From Nostoc linckia z4 (GTDB lineage Bacteria; Cyanobacteriota; Cyanobacteriia; Cyanobacteriales; Nostocaceae): a stretch of DNA of 64,000 bases. Position 1 is the first letter of the stretch; each line of letters opens with the position of its first letter. The notes under the pieces were generated by a model. It searched no databases and had not been told where the DNA came from. It saw nothing but the letters and a program-made list of their open reading frames with translations. The stretch covers positions 1 through 64,000 of the forward strand of contig NZ_LAHA01000043.1 in the NCBI RefSeq assembly GCF_002608075.1, in the 5' to 3' direction. The position numbers were made by a program, and so were the translations under genes. This document shows positions 36,865 through 46,928 of this stretch, one piece after another.

Positions 36865-38208
36865 ATGCTCCTAACCCTACTTTTCGTCGCCCTACTAACC
36901 TTCTACGTCGCTTGGAATCTCGGTGCAAATGATGTTGCTAACGCGATGGGAACTTCTGTAGGTTCCAAAGCTGTGACTCTCAAACAGGCATTAATAATTG
37001 CTGGGGTATTAGAGTTTACCGGTGCTGTGTTGTTTGGACATCAGGTAACGGAAACTCTAGCAACGAAAATTGCTAATCCCGGTTTATTTGCTGCTACACC
37101 AGAAATACTTGTTGTGGGAATGGCGACGGTGTTGGTTTCCTGTGGTGTGTGGTTGCAAATTGCCACATCGCGCGGTTTACCAGTGTCATCTTCCCACGCC
37201 GTTGTGGGTGCGATCGCTGGATTTAGTTGGGTAGCTTTGGGAGTAGATGCAATCGATTGGTCATCAATTGGCAAGATTACCGTAGGCTGGGTTTTAACAC
37301 CTGTAATTAGTGGAGCGATCGCAGCTTTAATTTATAGTCAAATTAAGCACTGGATTTTAGATCGACCCAATCAAATAGTCCAGCTACAAGAATGGATTCC
37401 TTGGTTGAGTACCCTACTAATAAGTGTCTTTGGTGTGATTGTATTACCTTCGGTCACCCAACCTGTGACAAATTTTTTAATTGAGCAAGTTGGCTTAGAC
37501 ATACCCACTTACGACATTCCACTCTTCACTGGTGCAGTAGCGGCAATTGGACTCACAATTATTAGTTGGCGACAATTGCAAGAAACGGGAGATGAGGGAG
37601 ACAAGGGAGACAAGGGAGACAAGGGAGACAAGGGAACAAGTAGCATAACTCCTAACTCCCCACTCCCCACTCCTAACTCCCCATTCCCCACTGCTGTAGA
37701 AAAATTATTCGCCCGCTTCCAGCTGTTGAGTGCTTGCTTTGTGGCTTTTGCTCACGGTTCTAATGATGTTGGAAATGCCATCGCTCCTTTAGCTGCGATT
37801 GTTTACATCAATAGCACTGGTAGCGTACCTGTGGATGGAATTACTATCCCCATGTGGATTTTAATTCTTGGCGGTGCTGGTATTGTTGGGGGTTTGGCTG
37901 TCTGGGGTAAAAAAGTCATTGCCACCATTGGCGAAAATATCATTTCCTTGCAACCTAGCAGTGGATTTTGTGCAGAACTGGCCACTGCTACCACTATTCT
38001 GGTTGCTTCCCGGCTTGGTTTACCGGTGTCCACTTCCCACGCCCTTGTGGGTGGTGTCGTCGGTATTGGATTGGTAAGAGATATTAAATCAATTAAGTTC
38101 AAAACTCTACAAGGAATTGCCACTGCATGGCTAATCACAATTCCTATTAGTGCAATTCTCAGCGCTGCTATCTTTAGCATCGCCCGGATTTTTTTGTTAT
38201 GGAAATAA
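36865..38208 (+). CDS. PiT-family inorganic phosphate permease
   Basis: 447 residues. The two homologous PiT signatures are visible: GANDVANAMGTSVGSKAVTL near residue 20 and AHGSNDVGNAIAPLAAI near 295, each with surrounding membrane helices. PiT proteins carry phosphate with a cation. Unusually, the cytoplasmic loop (about residues 241-275) is encoded by an in-frame array of the intergenic repeat GGGAGACAA, giving GDKGDKGDKGDK, followed by proline/asparagine repeats. The loop is where the family tolerates length variation, so activity is probably kept. It follows the dehydrogenase gene closely. Confidence 0.9.
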   Translation: MLLTLLFVALLTFYVAWNLGANDVANAMGTSVGSKAVTLKQALIIAGVLEFTGAVLFGHQVTETLATKIANPGLFAATPEILVVGMATVLVSCGVWLQIATSRGLPVSSSHAVVGAIAGFSWVALGVDAIDWSSIGKITVGWVLTPVISGAIAALIYSQIKHWILDRPNQIVQLQEWIPWLSTLLISVFGVIVLPSVTQPVTNFLIEQVGLDIPTYDIPLFTGAVAAIGLTIISWRQLQETGDEGDKGDKGDKGDKGTSSITPNSPLPTPNSPFPTAVEKLFARFQLLSACFVAFAHGSNDVGNAIAPLAAIVYINSTGSVPVDGITIPMWILILGGAGIVGGLAVWGKKVIATIGENIISLQPSSGFCAELATATTILVASRLGLPVSTSHALVGGVVGIGLVRDIKSIKFKTLQGIATAWLITIPISAILSAAIFSIARIFLLWK

Positions 38209-38247
38209 TCAAGAATTCAGAATTCAGAATTCAGAATTCTGAATCAA
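38209..38247. repeat. (AATTCAG)n heptamers
   Basis: Four to five AATTCAG units just after the permease stop, one of several such short arrays in the window. Confidence 0.8.
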
Positions 38248-38684
38248 TTAATTGGGGATTGGCGCTTGCTATTTTCTGACGGCTAGTTGTCTGTTCCCTA
38301 CTTCCTACTTTCCACCTTCAGCAGAATTTTTGCCTTGCCATAATACTAGACAACAACCAAAAAGCGTATTTTTGCAGAATTGCTGCTCATTTATTAGAAT
38401 ATTGTGCAGGGAATCGCGTAACCTGGAATTTCCACAGAAGGATACTTTAATCTCCATTGGAGATGTAAACTGTCACTCAAGTTACATTCCACATAAATTT
38501 ACAGCTAGTTTCGCAAGTCGGAAAAATTTGTGGCGATCGGGCACTCAAAAGCAAGTCTTTGATCGTAAAATTGCCACCAAAACAATAAATATAGGACTTA
38601 CCCAAATCATAATTTTGAATTTTAAGGCAAATCTGACACCGGCAAAAACCGGAGTGCTGACTTGGGATGAACTGGATTTTTCAA

Positions 38685-38809
38685 TAGACCTCTTGCAAAA
38701 AACACTTTTGCAAGAGTCGGGAAAAGGGAAAAGGTTAAAGGGGAAGGGGAAAATACAAAACCTTTACCCTTTCCCCCTGCCCCTTTTCCCGACTTATGCA
38801 AGAAGTCTA
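38685..38809. mobile_element. MITE-like palindromic element, 125 bp
   Basis: Left end TAGACCTCTTGCAAAA; right end TTATGCAAGAAGTCTA, an imperfect inverse. Inside, GTCGGGAAAAGGG on the left is mirrored by CCCTTTTCCCGAC on the right (13-bp exact inverted repeat), so the whole element can fold. The wider spacer 38248-39029 shows no supportable gene; one long frame there crosses this element and is likely chance. Confidence 0.8.
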
Positions 38810-39029
38810 ATGTCTGGGTTTCTGAAATCGGTGCAGGACGTGATTTATAATTTGCCACCAAGGGTTGATGCTTTGCAAACCCTGTGTTTTGCGTGACAGA
38901 ATTACGTCGAAATGCGGAAGTGCTGTTAAAATTTTTAATTTATCTGACAAAATACAGGAAATTAGTATGAGTGCCAATCAAGTCAACGCAAAGCAGCTTT
39001 ATTGTCAAGGCGTTAGAGGTTAGAAACTA

Positions 39030-41552
39030 ATGGGGCGATTCGAGAAGCAACCAGAAAATCCGCGAATTAGAGGCGAACTCTCAAGAGCTGCGGAAAATGC
39101 TCTTTGGGCTGTAGTTGAAGACTTAGAAAATCTCCAGCAGAATGTCCTCAGAGCCTTACAAGAAGACATCAAGCGGCTGCAAGCAGAAAAAAATCGGTTA
39201 TCTGATGACATCCAAAGCTTGGTAGAAGAAAAAGAGCATTTACAACAAGTACGGCAAATTACTGAGCAGCAAGTATTAATTCGTCAGTTGGCAGAAGTTC
39301 TGGCAAAGCATATATCTTCACAACTGCAATCCTCTCTGGCAAATTTAGCTACGCAAAATATAGAGGGTAAATCTTACGAACAAGGTGCACTGAAATCTGC
39401 TGAAGTGAATAGCAATGTAGTGAGTGAAATCAATGAAAAAGTCGAACACATGTTTGATAGTCTTGATGACACGGTTACTATCACTTTTAATTCGCTGCAA
39501 CAAGAATTAAAGAATTATCAAAGTAATCTTTCTCAACAGCTGTCGAGGATGTACAGCCAACAGCAGCAAGGGGAAGTGATTTTGACAGAGTTTGTGAATC
39601 GCTTGTATGAACGACTAGAAAAAACTATACAAGAAACTTCACGCAAGTCGCCAACAACAGGTACACCAACTGTTTTACAGCTGACGGAACCAGAAAAAAA
39701 CGCTTTTTTAGAGACATCGCCTCAGTTTGGCGAAGTAGTTAGAAATTCACCCGAACCAAGTTCTGCGATCGCTAATCAATTTCCCCAAAACCAGACTCCA
39801 TCACAGTCTGCTGTTGTTGAAGAAAAGGCGATCGGTAACGACTCTCCCCAAAATCAAACTCCAGCAAAAGAAAACACCACTGAACCAATTTCTGTTCTCA
39901 GCAACGACTCGTCTTTAAGTCAAACTCCACCACAACCTACTGCTGTTCCACCAGAAAATCCAACTCTAATACAGCCTGATATAGTTCCGCCAGCGAAAGA
40001 AAACCCCACTGAGGCAATTTCTGTTCTCAGCAACGACTCCTCACTAAGTCAAACTCCACCACAACCTGCTGCTGTTCCACCAGCAAATCAAACTTTAATA
40101 CAGCCTGACATAGTTCCGCCAGCAAAAGAAAACCCCACTGAGGCAATTTCTGTTCTCAGAAACGACTCGTCTTTAAGTCAAACTCCGCCACAACCTGCTG
40201 CTATAGTTCCACCAGTAAAAGAAAACCCCACTGAAGACTTATCCCAAAGAGAACAGCCAGTTCCACCACCACAGGAAAAAGCCGGTGAACCAATTTCTGT
40301 TCTCAGCAACGATTTATCAGAAAAAGAAACTTCTTCTGAACCTGATACATCAGCTCCACAGGAGCAACCAACACAACCTTCACTAAATATTAATGCTCCC
40401 GAATTAGCTTCTGTTCTCCGCAAAAGTGTGCCAAAGGCCAAAGCTAAACCCACACCTGCCACCGCACTAGAGCCACCGAAAGAAGCCAAAACTCCCACAC
40501 GACCATCACCCAGTTCCTCTGGTTTATCTGCAATTCAACTTGGTTTTGTACTGATTGTGTTGTCCACAGTCATATCCTCGCTTTACAACGTAGCCATTAA
40601 GGTGATTTTTCATGAAGGTTCCCAAATTTTCGGTGTAGTAGAGGTAGAGCAGTTGCTACCACCGACTTTGGGCAATACTTTCTTAATTTTGACCATGCGA
40701 TTTATGGTAGTAGTACCACTGATGGTATTGTTGTCTCCGATACTGCATCCCAGACTATGGCAAGATTTAGAAAACTTGGTTAATTCAGTGCGAGGAAATC
40801 CAACACCGAGCAATGCAGGTACAAAGCAGATTTTGGTGTTGTCCATTGTCAGTGGTTGCTTTTTATTTTTGTCTCAAGTGCTAATTTATATCGCTATTGC
40901 TCAAGTTCCCACAGGAATTGCCATCGGACTTTTCTTTATCTATCCAATGGTTAGCGGTTTATTGTCGTGGTTTTTGTTTCGCGATCGCCCCACCATATTC
41001 CGTGCAGGAGCGATCGCAGCCATTTGCTGCGGTGAATTATTAGTTTTAGGAACTTCTTCTAGTATTGGTATTGGTAATACTTCACTGGGAATTAGCACCG
41101 CCATTATTTCTGGCGTAGCTTTTGCTGCTTACATAATTCTGACAAGGGTTTGTGCGAGTAAATTGCATCCGGTAACTTTCACTTTAATCAACTTCGCCAC
41201 CATGTTGGTATTGAGCTTTATTTGCTTGATGTTACCTTTACCAAGTAATTGGAATTTGCTAATTGACCCCACAAAAATGCTGGAACTGATTTTAAGCGCA
41301 TTTATTTTGGGCGTGTTGACTCTTTCTAGCTATTTGCTCAACAATGCCGGAATTACAAAATTAGGTGCTTCACGTTCAGCCCTCATCGGTAGTAGCATCC
41401 CAGTTTTAACCGTGATTTTCGCTGGGTTAATCATTCAAGAAAATTTAGATATCCTACAAATTCTAGGAGTGTTGTTTGTAACTTTTGGCGCAGCAGCTTT
41501 CAGCTTTGAAGCAATGCGAAATCAAGTTAAACCCTCTACTCCCGCTAATTAA
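39030..41552 (+). CDS. Coiled-coil/Pro-rich/EamA transporter fusion
   Basis: 840 residues in three parts. Residues about 10-215: hydrophilic helices with coiled-coil character (LQEDIKRLQAEKNRLSDDIQ). Residues about 250-490: a Pro/Ser/Thr-rich linker, including a 43-residue repeat (ISVLSNDSSLSQTPPQP core) present as two full copies and a partial third at 39864-40230. Residues about 495-835: ten hydrophobic helices of the EamA (DMT superfamily) type, with a long loop after the second helix. EamA proteins alone are about 300 residues; the long N-terminal addition is cytoplasmic by inference and might scaffold or sense. Substrate unknown. An AGAGG site precedes the ATG. Confidence 0.82.
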   Translation: MGRFEKQPENPRIRGELSRAAENALWAVVEDLENLQQNVLRALQEDIKRLQAEKNRLSDDIQSLVEEKEHLQQVRQITEQQVLIRQLAEVLAKHISSQLQSSLANLATQNIEGKSYEQGALKSAEVNSNVVSEINEKVEHMFDSLDDTVTITFNSLQQELKNYQSNLSQQLSRMYSQQQQGEVILTEFVNRLYERLEKTIQETSRKSPTTGTPTVLQLTEPEKNAFLETSPQFGEVVRNSPEPSSAIANQFPQNQTPSQSAVVEEKAIGNDSPQNQTPAKENTTEPISVLSNDSSLSQTPPQPTAVPPENPTLIQPDIVPPAKENPTEAISVLSNDSSLSQTPPQPAAVPPANQTLIQPDIVPPAKENPTEAISVLRNDSSLSQTPPQPAAIVPPVKENPTEDLSQREQPVPPPQEKAGEPISVLSNDLSEKETSSEPDTSAPQEQPTQPSLNINAPELASVLRKSVPKAKAKPTPATALEPPKEAKTPTRPSPSSSGLSAIQLGFVLIVLSTVISSLYNVAIKVIFHEGSQIFGVVEVEQLLPPTLGNTFLILTMRFMVVVPLMVLLSPILHPRLWQDLENLVNSVRGNPTPSNAGTKQILVLSIVSGCFLFLSQVLIYIAIAQVPTGIAIGLFFIYPMVSGLLSWFLFRDRPTIFRAGAIAAICCGELLVLGTSSSIGIGNTSLGISTAIISGVAFAAYIILTRVCASKLHPVTFTLINFATMLVLSFICLMLPLPSNWNLLIDPTKMLELILSAFILGVLTLSSYLLNNAGITKLGASRSALIGSSIPVLTVIFAGLIIQENLDILQILGVLFVTFGAAAFSFEAMRNQVKPSTPAN

Positions 41553-41664
41553 ATGACCAGTTCAACCAGTCCAAGTGTGATGGTAGCTAGAGTAGCTATC
41601 ATCACATTTTGTTTTGCGTAATAGCGGTAACTGCAAAAAATAAACAACAGTACATGGTTGTTGA

Positions 41665-41909
41665 GTGTCAATAGAGGGGATTCGGAAAGGTTAAAGGGGA
41701 AAGGGGAAAGGTTAAAGGGGAAAGGGGAAAGGGGAAAGGTTAAAGGGGAAAGGGGAAAGGGGAAAGGGGAAAGGTTTCAAATACATCTTTTACCCCTTAC
41801 CCCGGTTGGTGAGCTTGCCTGTCCTGAGCTTTGTCGAAGGGTCGAACCATTAACCTTTTTCCCAGACCACAAGGGAAGTTCATACTGCTGATCCGAACCC
41901 TATTGAAAA
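41665..41909. repeat. GGGGAAA-filled MITE-like element
   Basis: Starts CAATAGAGGGGATTCGG and ends CCGAACCCTATTG in inverse. About 13 GGGGAAA/GGTTAAA heptamers (41683-41783) lie on the left and the CCCAGACCACAAGGGAAGTTC block on the right. Third and longest copy of the 5076 and 7155 family. Confidence 0.7.
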
Positions 41910-43338
41910 CACTTGCACTTAAAGTCTTGACTGTTAACTGTGAACCGTCAACGGTCAACAGTCAACACTCAATAATCTTCTATGAAATATTTTTTACTTG
42001 TAACTTCCTAAGTGTTGAGTGTTAACTGACAACCACATTTCCCTACTCACTCTGCATTTTTAGAGATTTAGCCTGATGCAGATAGGAAAACACGTATATA
42101 TGAGCAGTGTGAGTAGGACTGACTTCAGGAATTGACTATGGTTATAACAATTTCAACAATGGACTTTTATTGGAGTGGCTGAAAAAACTCACTCTAAACT
42201 GGAAAAAGCTGATTTCCTATTCCCTAACTACCTACAGACAAAGCTTAATTCCCTCTGTAGCCACTCGTGCTTGGGCTGGGCTTGGCGCACTGTATGAATA
42301 ATTTCAAAAAATCAAAGCTAATTTTTATAGTTGTATTCCTAAAGTTTGTTCGGAATTAAAAGTACAAAGTCCAAACAACCAGACTTTTGACCGTTGAATA
42401 TTGACCCTAGATTGAGCGTCTCTTGCTCCTGTGTTGGCTACCATCAATGATGAAAATTTAAAATACTTTTGTCAAAAAAATATAATTTCATCAACAAAAA
42501 AATTCTTTATAACGCTTAAATGTAACCGGAAATGTTTTATCATATTTTTGAGTAATCACTATTTTTGTGGTTAAGTAAAACCCATTAGCTACGCAGTTAA
42601 TCCTGTTCGTGTAGCAGCTTTTGGGGTCAGTACAGCAACACAACAAAGATAAATGTTCTCCGATTTATTAGCTTTATTTGAATATCAAGAAACCTTGACT
42701 TTTTGATAATATAAATTATTTAAATACACATAAGCAATTAACTTTAAAAGATATAAATATATTACTAAGGCAAAAAATAATGATACAATCATTAACGATG
42801 TTTGAAATAAACAGGTATTTTGAAATTGAAATTATTTGTCTTACTTCATGTCTACGATTTTTCCTCAAGCCGGCAAGCTATATTGCCAAAACACTACTGG
42901 AGGTTGCGAACAGGATAATACTTCACAACTAGCGGTTTGACTGAGGTTGTGAATGTTGCCACACCTGCTAACTGCTTTGCTTCTACGCTTTCGATGATTT
43001 CCGGTCGATTGTGTAATACAAATAATTCTTCAAAGCAAAATAAAAACCATCTTTTTCGAGTTTATAGATATCCCAGATGAACCGTGTAAACTAGTTTTTA
43101 CTTGAAGCGAGCTAGCATCATGTCATAATTAGCCCTAAGCAACTTGACATTTTTGCTCTTGAAAGACAACAAACTAGAAAAACCTAAAGAACTTAAAAGC
43201 TTTGTCGATACTTTGTAACACAGTTGCCTTTGAGGACATAAAGCGCCGTAAAGCTGGACATGTGATGTTTTCTCTTTTTCTCGACAGATGTAGGGACAGT
43301 TATTGTAACAACACTGAATCTATATGTGTACCAGAAAA
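41910..43338. other. Long gene-free region upstream of hetR
   Basis: AT-rich, 1.4 kb. It contains one GTCAACAGTCAAC-type dispersed repeat at 41925-42015 and otherwise no gene of useful length on either strand. In related strains hetR has several transcription starts with leaders of hundreds of bases, so much of this is probably regulatory leader or promoter. I cannot place individual starts. Confidence 0.5.
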
Positions 43339-43395
43339 TATGCGATAATTGTAGTTTCAACTACTGCCAATATCATAGTTATCGCATACTAATAT
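43339..43395 (+). promoter_or_regulatory. hetR upstream hairpin with NtcA-type box
   Basis: A perfect 10-bp inverted repeat, TATGCGATAA (43339-43348) / TTATCGCATA (43379-43388), encloses GTA-GTTTCAAC-TAC (43351-43364), which matches the NtcA consensus GTAN8TAC and is itself a GTAGT/ACTAC palindrome. A TAATAT -10-like hexamer starts 25 bp after the box. The box begins exactly 140 bp before the hetR ATG. NtcA dependence of hetR is established, but direct binding is not settled; the consensus is expected about 16 times by chance in 64 kb. Confidence 0.5.
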
Positions 43396-43466
43396 AGTCT
43401 GAAGTAAAGACATTGCCTTCAGCCAGGTGTATACTACCTATTTTCACTCGATTAAAAACTCTGTAA

Positions 43467-44390
<924 letters not shown>

Positions 44391-44457
44391 TACAATTGTG
44401 CAAAATTTCAAATCTCCAAAGGCTATCCAATAACGTGAGTTCGACACCTCCCTCTAA

Positions 44458-44496
44458 CTCCTCTCCAACAGGGAGAGGAGCATTATAGTTTTTTTT
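44458..44496 (+). terminator. Terminator-like hairpin after hetR
   Basis: CTCCTCTCC-AACAG-GGAGAGGAG, a perfect 9-bp stem, then CATTATAG and eight T. The separation between stem and T-run is longer than classical, and CTCTCC/GGAGAG hairpins are also dispersed repeats in cyanobacteria, so function is probable rather than certain. Confidence 0.55.
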
Positions 44497-44755
44497 AGAA
44501 AATACGGAGAAGCAAGAGTTTCTGAGAGTTTCACATATAATTCTTATAGATTAATCTTTTATGCACACCTGTGCATAAACTAATTTCAACTAAAGCTTTT
44601 TCTCCATAAACGTTTTACCCCATCCCCAATCCCTCAGAGCCTACTCTGAGGGTGATGTAAATCGAGATGGTAAGTTGGCAACAGCTCCAAAATCTGTAGG
44701 GATGCAAAGCTTTGCGCCCCTAGATACCTCTGTATCATTCTTTTTCCAAATTGGT

Positions 44756-44890
44756 ATAAGGGACTTCCAAGTAAAAAAATATTCCACAGAAGACTGTTAA
44801 CTGTTGACCATTGACCGTTGACAGTCAGCAGTCAACAGTGAACAGTCAACGACCTGAATCGGAACAATTTATTTTTTGGAGTTCCCTTAT
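44756..44890. mobile_element. MITE-like element, ATAAGGGACTTCC family
   Basis: Ends ATAAGGGACTTCCAA and TTGGAGTTCCCTTAT are imperfect inverted repeats (13 of 15). The interior carries several GTTGACNGTC/GTCAACAGT copies. Half-copies of the same sequence (AATATTTTTTACTTGTAAGTCCC) occur at about 15670, 29995 and 41980. It lies in the hetR-histidine kinase spacer, which holds no gene. Confidence 0.7.
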
Positions 44891-45038
44891 GCAATTTTTC
44901 AATTTACAACGGAAATTGCACCCAAATTGTTCGGTTCTACGACTGTTACCTGTACACAAATGAATATAACCTCTTAGGTAGTAGTGAGGTTCTATCCTAG
45001 ACCTTATTCGTCGCTCTTGAATTAAGGGGTGAAAACTT

Positions 45039-46508
45039 GTGTACCAGTGGATATTGCCAAGTCTTTTGGAAATTTTGGCACAAAATCAATCAAGTGTGGC
45101 TGAATGTTCACCAGTAAAAGCAGAGCGGCAATGGCGTGTCAGCCTTGCAGCAACAGAACACTTGCTATTAAATAGTTTAGCAACTGTTCCAGGTGACACT
45201 ACCCAAGGATTAGTTTTAGCTGCACCAGCACCGTTATTTAGTCAGCCAAAACTCGCTCAAAGCTTAGAGACAGTAACTTTTACAGCAAAACCATTTAACC
45301 CTTTGGCACTGATGCCATTTCAGATGCCAGATACGATTGCACTTGAAGATTGTGAAGTTGCTCCCTGTGAATCCGTACTTCCTTTATTACCAGCCGATCC
45401 ATTAGCGGCAGAACAGTTTTGCTTAGTTTTTACAGATAAATTTACATTAGTACTAGTTTTAGCAACACATAAAAACGGTAAAAAAACTTTTTCATTTTCT
45501 TTTGAACCGGAGGTAGTACAGCAGGCTTGGCGATCGCTAGGAGCGCGGGTAATGCTGACTAACCCAGAATTTTTTACCCAATTGGATACATTAGTACAAC
45601 AGTATTCTCCACTAGCACCAGATTACCGGATGGTGGTTCAATTTAGCCAGCTGTTACTTCAAGAACTAACAGAATCAGAAGAAACCAGAGACTCTTTACT
45701 AGGCACTCTTAACAAGGAGGACAAAGAAAATAACCCATCCCCCATCCCCAATGCCCCATCCCCAATGCCCAATCCCGATGTCGAATTGCTCCAGGCTTTT
45801 GCCCACGAAGTTCGTACACCTTTAACGACTATTCGCACCATGACGCGCCTACTCTTGAAGCGGCGGGACTTGGCTAAGAGCGTCATCAATCGGTTAGAAA
45901 TTATCGATCGCGAGTGTAGCGAGCAAATTGACCGTATGGAGTTACTGTTTAAAGCAGCAGAACTGGAAACTTCTGCGCCAGTAAAATCTTCCAAAACTCA
46001 ACTAACGCCCATGTCTTTAGATCGAGTGTTGCAACAAAGCATTCCCCGTTGGGAACAAGCAGCACAGCGGCGCAACTTAACTTTAAATGTAGTCTTACCG
46101 CAGCAATTACCAACTGTGGTTAGTAATCCCAGTATGCTCGATCGCGTACTCACTGGGTTGATGGAGAATTTTACCCGCAGCTTACCTCCTGGTAGCCACA
46201 TTCAGGTACAAGTAATTCCCGCTGGAGATCAACTAAAGTTACAATTATCGCCCCAACTGTTATCTAAAGATACAAATAAATCTACTACACCAGCAACACC
46301 ACCAATTCGCAAAGCCCTTGGTCAACTGCTGATGTTTCAGCCAGAAACAGGTACTATTAGCTTGAATATGGCCGCAACGAAACATTTGTTTCAGGCGATC
46401 GGTGGGAAACTGATTGTTCGTCAACGTCCACACTATGGAGAAATATTAACAATTTTCCTCCCCTTGGAAGTTAGCAGCGATCGCGAAAAACTAGGAGGGC
46501 GTTGCTGA
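45039..46508 (+). CDS. Histidine kinase-like protein with degenerate ATPase domain
   Basis: 489 residues. A poorly recognised N-terminal sensor region (1-215), a repeat-derived linker (about 225-247, NPSPIPNAPSPMPNPD), then a dimerisation/phosphoacceptor helix with AFAHEVRTPLTTIR (His256 intact). The ATPase domain is recognisable by position, but its nucleotide motifs are lost: MENFTRSLP replaces the N-box ENAIKYS, LQLSPQL stands where DxGxG should be, and TISLNMAATKHLFQ replaces GLGLAIVK. It should therefore accept but not make phosphate. Start GTG at 45039. 650 bp downstream of hetR; no response regulator adjacent. Confidence 0.82.
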   Translation: MYQWILPSLLEILAQNQSSVAECSPVKAERQWRVSLAATEHLLLNSLATVPGDTTQGLVLAAPAPLFSQPKLAQSLETVTFTAKPFNPLALMPFQMPDTIALEDCEVAPCESVLPLLPADPLAAEQFCLVFTDKFTLVLVLATHKNGKKTFSFSFEPEVVQQAWRSLGARVMLTNPEFFTQLDTLVQQYSPLAPDYRMVVQFSQLLLQELTESEETRDSLLGTLNKEDKENNPSPIPNAPSPMPNPDVELLQAFAHEVRTPLTTIRTMTRLLLKRRDLAKSVINRLEIIDRECSEQIDRMELLFKAAELETSAPVKSSKTQLTPMSLDRVLQQSIPRWEQAAQRRNLTLNVVLPQQLPTVVSNPSMLDRVLTGLMENFTRSLPPGSHIQVQVIPAGDQLKLQLSPQLLSKDTNKSTTPATPPIRKALGQLLMFQPETGTISLNMAATKHLFQAIGGKLIVRQRPHYGEILTIFLPLEVSSDREKLGGRC

Positions 46509-46833
46509 CCCCAAGCAAACTGAATGCTTCCCTTCGCATGAGTCGTGAGATGAATTGCTGTTTTAGGTAAATGCAATCATGCAAACTTCCTCCCGCTACA
46601 AATTCAGCGAATACCAGAGGATTACCATGAATGTGTCGCACTTTATAAACCTTGCCAAAACCCCCCTCTGCAAACTTCATACAAGTCCACAATAATGTCT
46701 CCAACGTTCCATTTGACAAAATTCTGACGCAAGCTTCTAGAAAAACTACTGGTACAACTGGAGGCATTAACAAACGTTGAGTAAGTTTACGGAATAGGTG
46801 CAGGGGAAGGATGTTTCCCTGCATAGTAAACAA
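46471..46833 (-). pseudogene. Possible protein-kinase remnant
   Basis: Within this minus-strand frame the stretch FAEGGFGKVYKVRH resembles a kinase glycine-rich loop and is joined directly to HGNPLVFAEFVAGGSLHDCI, which resembles the hinge region of cyanobacterial Ser/Thr kinases; the intervening N-lobe with the catalytic Lys is missing. The rest of the frame has no kinase motifs and its end overlaps the kinase-like gene above. Weak evidence; probably an internally deleted fossil. Confidence 0.3.
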
Positions 46834-46853
46834 CGATTTTCAACTGTTCAAGG

Positions 46854-46922
46854 TCAGGAACATAAAATAGTCTGCGGCTCTAAATTCTTTAGTATGGGAT
46901 TTTCTTGTTGGTTATCTGACAT
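46854..46922 (-). pseudogene. Possible truncated toxin start
   Basis: 22 codons beginning MSDNQQENPILKNLEPQTIL, just 6 bp after the antitoxin stop where a partner toxin gene would begin, then a TGA. It may be the broken N-terminus of the cognate toxin. Tentative. Confidence 0.3.
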
Positions 46923-46928
46923 ACTCTC

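Noticed and set aside
38252-38896. Plus-strand frame of 214 codons
   Set aside because: It crosses a MITE-like element and simple repeats, has no recognisable domain, and lacks a ribosome site; composition looks like non-coding sequence.
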